From: Jacaranda mimosifolia
Taxonomy: Eukaryota > Streptophyta > Magnoliopsida > Lamiales > Bignoniaceae
Direction of reading: 5' to 3'
Assembly: GCA_018894105.1 (NCBI GenBank)
Contig: CM032127.1
Location: 8,107,395 to 8,171,394, forward strand
DNA length: 64,000 bases
The notes below the pieces were generated by a model, which saw only the letters and a program-made list of their open reading frames with translations, was not told the DNA's origin and did no database searches. The translations under genes were made by a program, and so were the position numbers. Shown piece by piece: positions 1-11,416 of the stretch. The first letter of the stretch is position 1, and each line of letters opens with the position of its first letter.

Positions 1-189
1 CAGGGGAAACCTCAAGAGATTCACGTCAGCATTGAAGAAAACACGCCTACGAACCCGCCGCCCCTGGAGTTGAAACATGAGGACTTCCTAATCAACAAGG
101 AGGTTTTTTTCGAGATGAGCGGAGACGGCCGGCGTATCACCCATACCTTTTACGAAGCCAAAGTAGAAACCGGCATTCTTCCGGTTTAA
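1..189 (+). CDS. 3' terminal exon of an unidentified host gene (partial)
   Basis: Frame 1 is open from the first base to a TAA at 187-189 and gives 62 residues ending in ETGILPV. The exon is clearly coding: its base composition is balanced against the AT-rich DNA that follows, and its residue mix is mature, with a proline-rich stretch (TPTNPPPLEL) followed by KHEDFLINKEVFFEMSGDG. I see no transmembrane segment or catalytic motif and I do not recognise the family. The start, the upstream exons and the promoter lie outside the window. A pyrimidine-rich tract with TCTCTC repeats follows from about 202 and is probably 3' UTR. The gene runs towards the 3' end of the flotillin pseudogene, so the two are convergent. 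Confidence 0.7.
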   Translation, partial: QGKPQEIHVSIEENTPTNPPPLELKHEDFLINKEVFFEMSGDGRRITHTFYEAKVETGILPV

Positions 190-1908
190 TCTACTGCGGT
201 AATCTCTCTATCTCTCTCTCTTTGGCCTTCTCTGTGCTTTCCCTATACATTTGGTCCGTAGGTATAACCCATGGTTCCCCAGAAAGAGATTAACTACCAT
301 TGTCATTTTTCTGCTCAAGTCATTCTTCCATCTAATTAATTGTGAATGTTTGAGAATGAAGAATGACAGGCGCAGATGCTTGTTTGGCAGGTCTGAGTTC
401 TTGGGCAGCATTGGGACCTGAAGGAAACGAAATCCCTCAGGCTGGTCTAAAGTGGGTTGAATGGCGTGAAGTAGTTTTTGTTGGTTTTTGCCCTTCTTAT
501 ATTTAGGGTTTGTTATTGCACTGCAGTCTAAGAGAAATGATGTGTGTTTGGTGTGAGATTAGGTTTCAGTTTGTTGTGTGTACTCGTGTGTTAAAAAAAA
601 AAAAAAGGAGTTACTATAGTGTGTTGGACATTCATGTTGTATTTGTGTCTCCAATCCAAAAAAAGAAAAATATATATGTATATATATATTGTATTTGTGT
701 CATTTTAAATCATTGAATATTTAGTTATATTTTTTGTGTGATTTGGAATAATGAATTATTAAAGAATATAAAAGTTGTATTTTGGTATATTTGTTTATGT
801 TTTGAGGGAAATATTTTTTTACTGTAGCAGTCAAATTAATACTTTTTTGTTGGATTTTTGGGATGAAAATGGAATTGAATAATTTTTTATTGTTAGAATA
901 ATAATAAAATATATAATATAATATATATGTATATATTGAAAAATGAAAATTTTGGAGAAACAATGAGGATATATTTGATTATATTTTATCGAACAATTGT
1001 GCTATGGGGAAACATAACCAAACATTCTCCATGATTATGGAATAATGCATACAGTCATACACCTTTATTGATATTAGAAATTGGATAAGAATTTGGAAAA
1101 ATAAGAGAATCTCAAAATGCTTAAAAGAAATTTTTGAATCAACATCATGAAGAGGACTTCCTTTCTTTTTTCACACACACACACACACACAAAACAACCT
1201 AAAAATGGTAGGCTTAATTTATTGAACATATATGTATATATATGATTATACATATCCAGGAACCTATTATTGTATTACATGTTTTTGGTTCTCTATTACA
1301 TTATTATTCCTAAATAAATTGAATATTACGTAAGGACTGACTCAAAAATACTCAAAAATAAATGATTGTTGGTGTTATTCGCAACCACATAATATATACC
1401 TTGCAACTATCATCGTTAACATCATTTAACAGTAAATAGAGTAAGAATCTTATTAGAACTTAACAAGCTACTATTGTCTATTAAGATTGTAGCAAACAGG
1501 AAAAGTGCCCCATCTAACATGGATTTTTCAACTCAAAGGATTAAAATTGAGAAATATTATACTAAATGTGTGAGAAATTAGAAAATAATGAATTAAATAT
1601 ACTAATTCTCAAACAAAATGTACTAAAAAAATAAAAATGGAGAATAGTTGAAAGACTAAAACTGCAACTTTCCTATGAATAGAGTAAAATAATGAATTGA
1701 ATATATTAATTCACAAATAAAATGTAATGAAAAAATAAAAATAAACAATAGTTGAAAGATTAAAATTACAACTTTCTTGGAACATTACGAACTTGTAAGC
1801 ATTTATATATGTCCCACCAAATCACAAATATAAAAGCATACGAACAATTATAATAAAGCGAGCAGCTTGTAAATATCAATTGTTTGTAAGGTGATCAGGA
1901 GATTAAGA
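190..1908. other. Intergenic stretch, AT-rich, no gene seen
   Basis: This lies between the two convergent gene ends. Roughly the first 200-300 bases may be the 3' UTR of the upstream gene. I see an A-run near 593-606, a short (CA)n tract near 1,173-1,190, and the tandem MULE-end duplication at 1,581-1,781 listed separately. No coding frame has recognisable homology. Confidence 0.6.
1581..1781. repeat. Tandem duplication of a MULE-type terminus (two copies, period about 104 bp)
   Basis: The sequence from 1,581 (GAAAATAATGAATT...) recurs from 1,685 with about 85-90% identity by eye. Each copy ends in ATAGTTGAAAGA(C/T)TAAAA(C/T)T(G/A)CAACTTTC. That ending closely matches the terminal inverted repeat of the autonomous MULE at 32,915-39,152, whose right end reads ATAGTTGGTGGACTAAAATTGCAACTTTCCC across its last 31 bases. 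No matching opposite terminus was found nearby, so these look like solo ends left by deletion or abortive transposition. Confidence 0.5.
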
Positions 1909-4900
1909 CTAACTTCCCATCCATGTTAGGGGCAGCATCCCAGTTTGCTCGTGCACCGTCTCGAATAACGGCGGCGACATTTTGTAAACCCCGGCAACTT
2001 GTTTCGGTGCACTAGCACTACTACTAGCTAGTCCCATGATCAGCCGCACAAGCACTTTCTGGATCCGTAGTACTTCCATTACTGTTTGTGCAATTAATGC
2101 TGATGTTGGGCTGCATGCCGTCTAGATGTAGGGCTTCAGCGTTGATCTTGGCTACGTGTTGATACATTCGGCCATCAATCATCAAGTAATCCCTCAAGGC
2201 CGCATAGTGTCCTCCCAGTGCATCAAGAAGGGTGCGTATGTAAGTCCCCTGGGCTTCTGCCTCTTTCTCCTTTTGGTAGAGGTATGCTTCAGCGGCTTTT
2301 TGTTTCTTATAGAGCTTCCAATTGCCCCCTTGCGCCTTTAATTTGTTTTTGGTGAAAAGAGAAGAGTCAGGACATTAATAAAGTACTTGGCTTAGAGATT
2401 TTTCTGCCTTCTGATTTAACAGTTAATTATTAACGATTGATCCACGACATCAATATTAAGCTGCATGCTTCAAGAAGATATATAGAAATTGAACTACACA
2501 CATATATATTACTATTATATATACATATAGACGAGGAATGCGTGTGTGAATAGTACCTCGGCGCGTGAGCTTTTTTTCTCCTTTTTTTTTTTCAATTTAC
2601 TTGTACAAAACGACAGTGTTTATTGAGTTACTGCTGATGGAGTTTGTACTTTAAACTATCAGATTTGTATGTAGTTTTGTTTTTAGTGGGTTTAATGGTG
2701 GGCCCCTCAAATGGTCAAAAGAAAATTAGGGTTTTTTTAATTTTTTTTTCGAATGGAGTTTTCTGTTGTGGGTTTGTACCTAATTGTGCTACATGAGTTG
2801 TTTATGGATTTTTTAAGTAAGTGGATTCATGGCGGGGTCGACCCACATGGGTAGAGGGAAAAGGGCATGTTTGGGTTGTATATAGATTTCATTATGGATT
2901 AGGTAGGCTTGAAAGAGCATTTCGTAATTCATGGTAATCTGGAATATGGCTTTTTGTATAAATATATTTCATCTTGTCAATCAATCTGGTTGTCCACTAT
3001 CACTTAAACTTTATCTTCCAACATGTATTTTATCCTCATATTCAAGACCGTCTCAATAAAATTGAAGGTTTAAGGCGAAACATTAAAATGAGGCATTTAA
3101 TATATAATAAAAAATTAAACTTTTAATACATATATCTTTTTAGTAATCATTTCGTATTGTACATAAAAAAAACTTCTCGTGTAAAGCATTATTATCTAAA
3201 TTTTATTCTCTAACTTTATTCAGATGCAAGATTATTAATTATATTTTTATAATTAATTTAACTTAACAACTTTTTTTAATTGATCAGCATAGTTAGTGCA
3301 GTTTATCTTTCTTGAGACGTTGACAGATTTTATTAATTTTAATTTTGAAAAACTTATTTTGAAAAAAAAAATTTAGGAAATAAAAAATTGATTTATAATA
3401 AAAGAGAATTAACACTAATATTATTTAGTGATTAGTGTTGAAAAAGAATGAATGAGATAAGGTTTTGATAAGAAAAAGAATCAAAATTAAAAGGATAGTG
3501 GAGATTTAGGAGAATCAGATGTAATAAATTTAAATTTATATTTTTAATTAATTACTTATTGTAAGTTTAACTAATAAGCTTTTTTTGTATGATTTGTTAA
3601 TAATGTGGAAGTTGTAGTTAGAAATTTCATGACATTTGAGAATTTTAAATGTTAAATATTTTTTGTTATAGTAAATATATAATCTCTTTGTACTTTATCT
3701 ATGAAAATAGCTTATATTAGGTTATTAATTATTTGATAACTAATTCAATAAGTAGTTTGTAACATACAATATCTATAAAATATCTCATAATATTCCATAT
3801 AACTATGATAAGTAAAATTTATTTATTTTTATTTATATATGTAGTTATTTTATTATTTTTGAAATGATCAATTAACATATATTATGTACATGAATGAAAT
3901 AATAAGTAAACTTTCAGTATTCAGTTTAAAATAAAATATCAATCTCTCATAATTTGTTTTTTAAAATTAGAATATAAAAATTACAAATAATTAAATGGAC
4001 ACTTACTTTCAATCAATTTTTTTTTTATCTCACATCATTAATCCATGTAAAAGTATTTTTATTTTTACAACCTATTATAAGTACAAATATTAAAATAAAT
4101 GTACGCGATAAAATTATAAAATAATGTAATTAAATATATTGAAAAATATAAAAATTGATATCATTTGCTATTTAAGTGGTCATTAATCAAACTTTTAAAA
4201 AATTTCAATTATGTTAACTATATATATGTCCCATATAAAAGAATTTACTTCAAGTAATTGAAAATAAATTTTACATTATTATATTGCTAAAAAACTAAAA
4301 TGATTTAAATAAATAATATGAAAATAAAATTTAGAATTTATAGTTGTTGTAGGAAGTAACTATTATATTTGAAACAAATTCTTCAATGAAATTACTTGTT
4401 ATATTATATATATATATTATATAATTCTATCTAAAAATATTTTACATATCTAAGAATATTATTTTAAATATAATTGAATTTTTAAAAAGTTTGATAAATT
4501 GAGGACTTGTATATCAATTAATTGATAATTATTTATTTCTCAAACTTCTAACTCTTTAATAAAGAAGTGATTTGATATTTTACCTAAATATTTGTTTATC
4601 TTTTTGATAAACAACAAATAAGTTGTAAATTTTTTTATGTAAGTCACGATATTAAGAGATAATTATGATTGTTAAATATTTTAATTTTACTTTTGAAGTT
4701 GTCTAGAAAATAATTATTTAGTTAATAAATAAAAATAATTTATTTGATCAAAAGTATTTAAATATTATTTATTTATTTATTAATTTTTTAATTAGAAATA
4801 ATAGCATATTGTATTTCTTCAACTAAAAATAATGTGATTGTATCTATATAAATACAAAAAAGTTTATTAAAATAAAAAATTGGTTGTTGTTTTGAAATAA

Positions 4901-6399
4901 CTTAGTTATCAACTACTTTTTGGGGATAAAGTTTAAGATTTTTTTGGATAAAAATGTATAATTAAATTGAAAAGAAAAAAAAAACTCACTCTTTAAATAA
5001 AAAATAAGTTAATATTTATTAGAGCTGATATTTATTAGATGAGTTCATTACCTTGTATATCCATTTAATTTTTGATAGTTAATATTGTCAAAGTGAATAT
5101 AAATTACTTAATATGAAATATATCAATTGTGTAAAAGTATTTACTTAGCAATAAAATTTTGATTTTTAGTTGTATATACATAATTTATTTATTGAAGAGA
5201 AATACATAATTTTCTTATAAAAAATATTAGAAATAAATACAGATTCAACCAATCAAAATAAACTTATCAAAGTACGTGATATTATATATAAAAAAAAATT
5301 CTTTCTTATATGCACATAATTAAAAATGGGAAAATCAAGTGCTAATAAATTTAATGAATATTTTTTATAAAAAGATATATAGTATTTCTTCATTCATTGA
5401 TAAGAAAATTGGAATAATTTCTGCAACTTAATAAAATTATAATATTCTTAAATATTTCATATCATCACATTATTCGAAGTACATTATTCAAATATGCAAT
5501 TTATATAATTTTTTTCATCTAGATAAATCGAGGGAGCTACAACTAAAATAATAGTAAATAAAAATTCAATATCAAATATAAATTCTTATATGAACATACA
5601 AAGATATTTGAAAATAGTATTAAAAATAAATATATAAAATAATTAATTGAAATGAAAAAGTACTGCATGCAAATACTTTAAGTAATATAAAAATTACAAT
5701 CCTAAGTTAGAAACAAAAACTTTAATTTTAAATAAATATTGGGAAAATAATAAAGTAATAAAATTGATAAAATATTTAAATATATTAGAAAAGTATCTAA
5801 TTAATTTAGAATAAAAACTAAACAAAAACAATTTAAAGATGTATTTAAAAAAATATTAAAAATTTCTATGAAATGAACTTTAAATTAATTAAAAAGAAAA
5901 AAGAAACACCATTATATCATGCTAATTGAGGAAAGAAGTCCTACAATTAAAAATATAGAATTGTACTAGGAATAATGAATAATGTAGAAATAAAATGTAA
6001 AAGAAATAATTGTAGAATAACAAAATTTATTTATATAACAAATCAAATATTTATCTGTTAATCTTGGGATAAATTAAATTTATAAGATAGAATTTGTGAT
6101 TAGAGTACTTAATATGAAACTTATTAAATATTTTTTAAATTATAAACTTATTGAGTAAGATAAAAATATGATTATAGATATTTTTTAAATTATCTTATGA
6201 GATAAAAATCTATATTGCAATTTTAGATAAACATAACATGATATTTTAGTTATAATAGATAAATTGATCATATTAAAATGAAATATAAAAGTAAATAAAC
6301 AACCAATGAAAAATTTTCAACTGAACTAAAAAACTCATAATTTTAAGAATTTGACATTTGGCCAAAATTACACAATTAGAATTAAATTGCACAATTGTA

Positions 6400-6435
6400 A
6401 GTTCCACACTATTGTGCTATATATAATAGTATAGA
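6400..6435 (-). mobile_element. Helitron-like 5' terminus (minus orientation), partner not found
   Basis: Read on the minus strand from 6,435 the sequence begins TCTATACTATTATATATAG. This is the typical start of plant Helitrons (TC followed by an AT-rich consensus), and it is preceded by A as expected for insertion between A and T. The element would extend leftwards into the AT-rich intron. I found no CTRR end with a hairpin on that side. Confidence 0.4.
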
Positions 6436-6466
6436 TGCGAGATTGGCTTGATTAATTCCTTCGGGC

Positions 6467-7647
6467 TGTGTTTGGTTGCAAGGATGAGAATGGGTGTGAT
6501 AAGATTGAGATAGAGATGTAAGTCATATAACATGTGAATACTAGCTAATATTTTGTTTGGTTGTTAGGTTTGAGAATATGGATATCCCAACAAAATACAC
6601 TTTTGTTGTTTGTTTGGTAAGTATTGATAATGTAGGATATACTCAAATTTACTAAAATAACCTTATGCTCTATTGTGATGACTAAAATGTCCATCTAAAA
6701 CTTTAAATAATGTAAGATGCATTTTGCGTACAATACCAACAACCCTCATTCACAAGAAAATATCAGACTAACCCACATTTGAAGTTTGAATTAGGCGGAG
6801 CAAGTTGAAATGGTAAGTTAATTTTGAATTTTCTACATAAATGATATGTTTCATTCAAGTACAAATGCAACTAAACTTGAAGGGATTGTTTATAGTAGCA
6901 ATTTTGGCACACTCGATGTATTTGTTAAAATTTTATAGTAGAAAATAAATAAATTATTTATTTATTTTTTATATATTACTAAAATTTTCAATATTCTCAA
7001 TACATTTATTTAAATTTTAGATGAGTAAAAGAAAAAAAAATTAAGATAGAAGGAAAAAGAAAAAAGTAAGTATTTGAAGTGAAAAATATTAGAGAAGAGA
7101 AAAGAAGTTCAAAAATAATAATGAGGAAAATTCACTAAAAAATATACCCAAATAGGGTATGTGCTTTTTATAAAGTATAGATATTTTATCATTTAGTGCT
7201 TAACCACTTCACTAGACAAAGTTCATATTAATAACATTTTTTTTTAAGTTAAATGTTTTAAAATTCCAAATATGCCTACATATGAAATAGATGACATATA
7301 TTTATTAGGTAATTTTATATTTTTTAAATAATTGACCTAAATTATATACCACATGCAAAAAATTAACGAAAATCATATATTTAATAATTAAATAATAAAA
7401 TAAAACTTGTGCACTAACTAATACAATTTATAATCAAGGGACAAATATGTCTTTTAATATTTTTATAGTTGGAAATATTGACCTTGATACCACATCCCAC
7501 CTCCTAGGTGGGATTCACAATCCCTTACCTTGTTGGATTGGAAACTGGGCCACAAAATTATAAAGGACCCAACATTTTTGAACCAAACAAAAATATTGGG
7601 TTAGATAAACATTATATCCAACCAATCATAGCAACCAAACGGAGCCT
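6467..7647. mobile_element. Possible PIF/Harbinger-type non-autonomous element
   Basis: The left end GGCTGTGTTTGGTTGC and the complement of the right end, GGCTCCGTTTGGTTGC, form an imperfect terminal inverted repeat about 1.18 kb apart. The flanking trinucleotides (TCG and TTG) do not match, so the boundary or the element class is uncertain. No transposase is visible inside. Confidence 0.35.
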
Positions 7648-9104
7648 TGATGAATTTCTATTTTCTGATTCTCTTTTCTTTCTTTTAGTTTGAGAAGTTA
7701 TAGAGGAGTTTACGCTCCTCCCCAACATTTCCACCTTGATGATGTAATCTCTTCTTTGGATTATTAGTATACAAGTTGGGATCCATACCTAATTCCCCAC
7801 TTTTAGTGGGGGGTTTTTTCCCCCAAAAACAAAAAGAGTTTCATGCTATCTATATCTTTTGAAAGAGTCCTTTTCTTTCTCCACATATTTAGCTTAAGTA
7901 GCATAGAGAAATTGAGGATAGTTCTAATAGAGTCTTCTAGCTGCCAACTGTCCCTTTCTTCATACACATGCCCATCAAACTTAAGTTTTAGTGGCTGAGA
8001 TTATATATACTTTGTGAAAATTGAGGCTTTTAGCAAACTTTAAGTGTTAGGTTGTGCAAGTTGGGATAAGAAATCATATCTAAAATATTTTAAATTAAGT
8101 GTAGATTAAAATGTCTACAAATAAGATGTTTATTTTCTTAAAATAAAAGCCAAGGTTTATCAATTAGTCGTTTTTAAAGTTTCCTTTTCTTGTTATTACT
8201 GGATAAGATAAAAGGTTAACTTATGTGCATTGAGTTATGTGGCATCTGAATCTTCTCAACTTTGCTGACAGTTAACCTGCAAGAGTGGGCGGTTTTAACA
8301 ATTTGCAAGGGTGGATGACTAAACAATACTAAATTTTGAAGTTTAAGACCTTGTTGTGTATTGTTAACTTTTAAGTGAGAATTTACTTTCTTCCTCAAGG
8401 TAGCCAAGTATTTTAGGTATTTCTCTTTGTATTTACTCATGACTACTGCCCTATTGTTCCTTGGGACATGAGTAAGGAGTTTGATTGAGAAGATAACCAC
8501 TTTAATGTTCATGTGGATTATTTACATTAATTTTCTTTAAAAAAAATAGTTTTTGTATGAACTTGTCTAAGTTTGTATGGTGTAGAGCAACTCCTTGCCA
8601 TTTGCTCTCTGTTTTATTAAATGATTTGTCATGCTTCGCAGAATGTATGAGACTTCATGATTTAAAATGTCATATTTTAATGCAGCACATTGGTTATGTT
8701 ATCTTGTTGCTTTTCTTAGGATTTAGCTATTTACTTTATTATTATTTTTTTCTATAATTAAGATATTTATTTTATTGGTTAGGTTATTTACTTTATTCTT
8801 GATAATCAAGATATTGTGAAAACTCTTAAAGATATGTATTTTGCTCGTGCTTATGATTTTTGTTTTTAATTCTTTCTTTGTAAAATTGAATCTTATTATT
8901 TTATATTCTTTATTTTCTTAAATTTACCATACTACTTGAACTTACATTCTTTTTTTTGTTGTACCTTTTTTATAGAAAAGTTTCTTATGTTACATTAAAG
9001 TTCTTTTAAGTTTAATAATGATTTCAAATTATATGAATTTTATATTTAATTAACACAAAAAATTAATTTTTTAAAATTATGTATAATATATAAATATATA
9101 TTTA

Positions 9105-9155
9105 AACATTCTAATGGGCACGGCACCGCACTTTGCGCGGTGCATTCTACACTAG
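9105..9155 (+). mobile_element. Helitron 3' terminus (hairpin plus CTAG)
   Basis: GCACCGC (9,123-9,129) and GCGGTGC (9,137-9,143) form a 7-bp GC-rich stem with a 7-base loop. Eight bases later comes CTAG (9,152-9,155), followed by T. A subterminal hairpin 10-12 bases before CTRR, inserted at A/T, is diagnostic for Helitrons. The 5' end was not located. The terminus sits inside the flotillin intron, about 70 bases from the splice donor. Confidence 0.65.
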
Positions 9156-10298
9156 TATATATATATATATATGTGTGTGTGTATTCTCTCGAACAATTAA
9201 GCATACATGTAGTAAATGAATACCTTGATTTCATATTCAACTCTGGCTCTGCTCAAAAGTTCGGTCTCTGTCTGTGTCAATGCGTTCATCTGCGCCACCT
9301 GCATCTGCAGTTGGGCGTCCCTCAGTGCCACGGCATTATTGGCCTCTACTTGTGCGACCTGCACCTCCTTATCCCACGCGGCCTTCTTTTTCGCTAGCTC
9401 TGCTTTAGCCTCAACCAGTTCAGCCTTCTTCTCATACTTGTACACATTAACCTCAGTAAGCACCTTATACACCTCTTTCTTTGCTTCTCCCCCCTTTGGA
9501 CCGATAAGATCTTGGTCTCTGCATCAATTTTGGCTGCATTTTAAAGAGTTTGACGTCGTCTGATCCTTTCACCGATCTCTCCCCTCATCTTAGCCTCGGC
9601 AACATCGACTTTGGCCTGGTTAGCGGCTTCCACCTGAAGTAGGAGAAATATTCGCGGCCGGCACGTCAACCAGCTGTTTAACATTTGCGTTGTAGATAAA
9701 AAGCCCGAATTAGTTCAACTCAAGCTGAACTTTCTCAAAGACTTGCTGCTTAGACTCTTTAGTCCCTTTGAAAATCTCCTCCATTGTCATGGAAGCCGCC
9801 ATAACTCGAGTCTCCCCTTCAATAATGCCCTGAACGAGTTCTTTTACGAGGGGATGAGAGAGCTTGAGCTTATTGTGGTGGGGAGGCGTGAGCTTGGCGT
9901 ACTTGAGGAGGCTGGCCTCATCATCCACACGAGGGCCGATAGTGAAGACAGCAGGGAGGACAAAAGGGAGCTTCTCGGCGCTCATGGCTTGAACCTCAAA
10001 GGTGTAGTTCACGGGAGAGACGTCAAATTTGGTGCGGGATTGACCGGGAAAGATCCATGCTTTCTTTGCGATTTTAATATCTGGGATCCCAGCGGCGGTG
10101 ATCACCAAGTACTGCGAGGTATTTGCAACTCTATACATGCTTTAATTTATTTGTGTGAGAAGACAGATCGATTTGAGGCAGCCCAAACGATGCGCGCGGC
10201 TGTGGGGAATTGGGTGAATGAATAATCAAGACTTTTACGTGCGATCGCGGTTATTTAGAGAAGGTAAATAGTAGTAGAATTTGGGTAGGATTGGGACT

Positions 10299-10306
10299 GT
10301 ATATAG
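10299..10306 (-). promoter_or_regulatory. Possible TATA box of the flotillin pseudogene
   Basis: The minus strand reads CTATATAC about 160 bases upstream of the ATG at 10,138. The interval between them is GC-richer than the DNA further upstream, as expected for a leader. A Tourist-like MITE begins only a few bases further upstream. Confidence 0.3.
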
Positions 10307-10319
10307 GGCCAGGTTGGGT

Positions 10320-10612
10320 GAATGAAAATCATCAATGTTTAGAAATTTTTACCCAATTTTATTTTTATTTTTATTTTTAAAACACATTTTTCAATAATCT
10401 ATATATATATATATATATATATATTTTAATAACATATATATTCTCTCCTCTCTATTCCATTGTTTCTACTTCTCTCTACTTAAACTTATTAAAACCAATA
10501 TAATCATTATATTTCCAATATTTCATCCAAATACAAATTTATTTTTAACTCATTTTCACTAACTAAATTTTTAAATTTTAGAAATGATGAAAATGAAAAT
10601 AAAACCAAACAG
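10320..10612. mobile_element. Degenerate Tourist-like MITE next to the flotillin promoter
   Basis: From about 10,440 to 10,612 the sequence is collinear with the well-delimited MITE at 51,204-51,536. It shares CTCTATTCCATT, TTAAAACCAA(T/C)ATAATCATTA and the right end AATGAAAATAAAACCAAACAG. The left end is eroded, so the start is approximate. A (TA)n tract lies at about 10,401-10,424. Confidence 0.5.
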
Positions 10613-10869
10613 CAATTTCTACTACTAAGTGAGTTCTTCTCTCTTCCAAATACATTAATTATCTCTTTTAAAATTAATCTTTTCAATTTAAAGCAATCAT
10701 ATAATCCCCATATCTTATTGTTACTCTTCTTTTCTTTTTCAATCACCTAATTTTACTTGGAAAATATTGTTAATCATTCCCTTTGAAAGGAATTAATATA
10801 TATATACTATTATATATAATATAACGGTATGAGATCGACTCATAATTGTGCAATATTATACTTTTAAAT

Positions 10870-11378
10870 TCTTTTTTTTTTTTAAATTCAAAATCTTAAG
10901 TTACACATAAAACTCAACACAATAATTAATCAATATTGCACCTTGATCCTTTATTTTATTTTTTATTCCAATTTAATGTATACATATCATATACATCTGA
11001 TTTCAATAAATTATTCTCAATAAAAATATTTAATAAATGTATCATATATTTATAAATGAAATAAAAAATAAAAAATAAAATAGAGAATATAAAGTATAAT
11101 CAATGGGTATCATATGTTCATAACTTTTTGATATCTTTGCTAAAAATCCTCTTCCACGAGTCCAACAGGTTGTATCTCTTTTAATGTTTTATATAAGTGC
11201 AGCCCACGTAATAACAGAAACCACTGCCGGAAAGTGATGACGCATGCATATGGGTCATGGGACGATTTGTTCGGATTAAATTGTTTGCCCATACCTTTTC
11301 CTGGTTTTTTTGATGCTGGGTGCGTACCCAGTGGGTACGCATCTCACTGTGCACGCACACACACACACACATGTATAC

Positions 11379-11416
<38 letters not shown>

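Larger units (their letters stand above)
2336..9223 (-). other. 6.9 kb intron of the flotillin pseudogene, filled with transposon debris
   Basis: The intron starts at the donor AAG|GTATTC (first intron base 9,223) and ends at the acceptor TTAAAG|GCG (last intron base 2,336). Both splice sites are canonical and join the coding sequence exactly where the flotillin alignment continues ([12 protein letters not shown]). The inside is extremely AT-rich from about 3,000 to 6,450, with no coding signal. It contains a Helitron 3' end, a Helitron-like 5' end in the opposite orientation and a Harbinger-like element, listed separately. Confidence 0.75.
1909..10138 (-). pseudogene. Flotillin-like (SPFH/PHB domain) gene, two exons, inactivated
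   Basis: Plant flotillins are membrane-raft scaffold proteins at the plasma membrane, linked to endocytosis and symbiotic infection. Exon 1 runs from the ATG at 10,138 to 9,224. It encodes the N-terminal SPFH region, with the hallmarks [29 protein letters not shown] and [15 protein letters not shown], followed by the Ala/Glu-rich coiled coil. It ends in VEYEIK at a GT donor (9,223-9,222). Exon 2 (2,335-1,909) resumes in phase 0 after an AG acceptor with [16 protein letters not shown] and ends in [15 protein letters not shown]. Lesions: a TAA at 9,710-9,712 where the family has Gln; a TAA at 9,541-9,543 in the homologous frame, also at a Gln; single-base or small indels near 9,500, 9,630 and 9,655; and a frameshift near 2,010-2,040, so the true C-terminus reads in a different frame from the start of exon 2. 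Part of the coiled coil (about 30 residues) is missing between KEKEAEA and QGTY. The family is certain; loss of function is very likely unless the indels are assembly errors. Confidence 0.9.

Noticed and set aside
8216..8512. 98-codon minus-strand frame in the flotillin intron
   Set aside because: No recognisable motif and AT-rich codon use; treated as chance.
9140..9563. Plus-strand open frames over the flotillin exon (for example 9,216-9,563)
   Set aside because: They are antisense shadows of the flotillin coiled coil on the minus strand; only the minus strand gives family motifs.
9743..10225. 160-codon plus-strand frame over flotillin exon 1
   Set aside because: It is antisense to the SPFH domain, which is read clearly on the minus strand ([24 protein letters not shown]).
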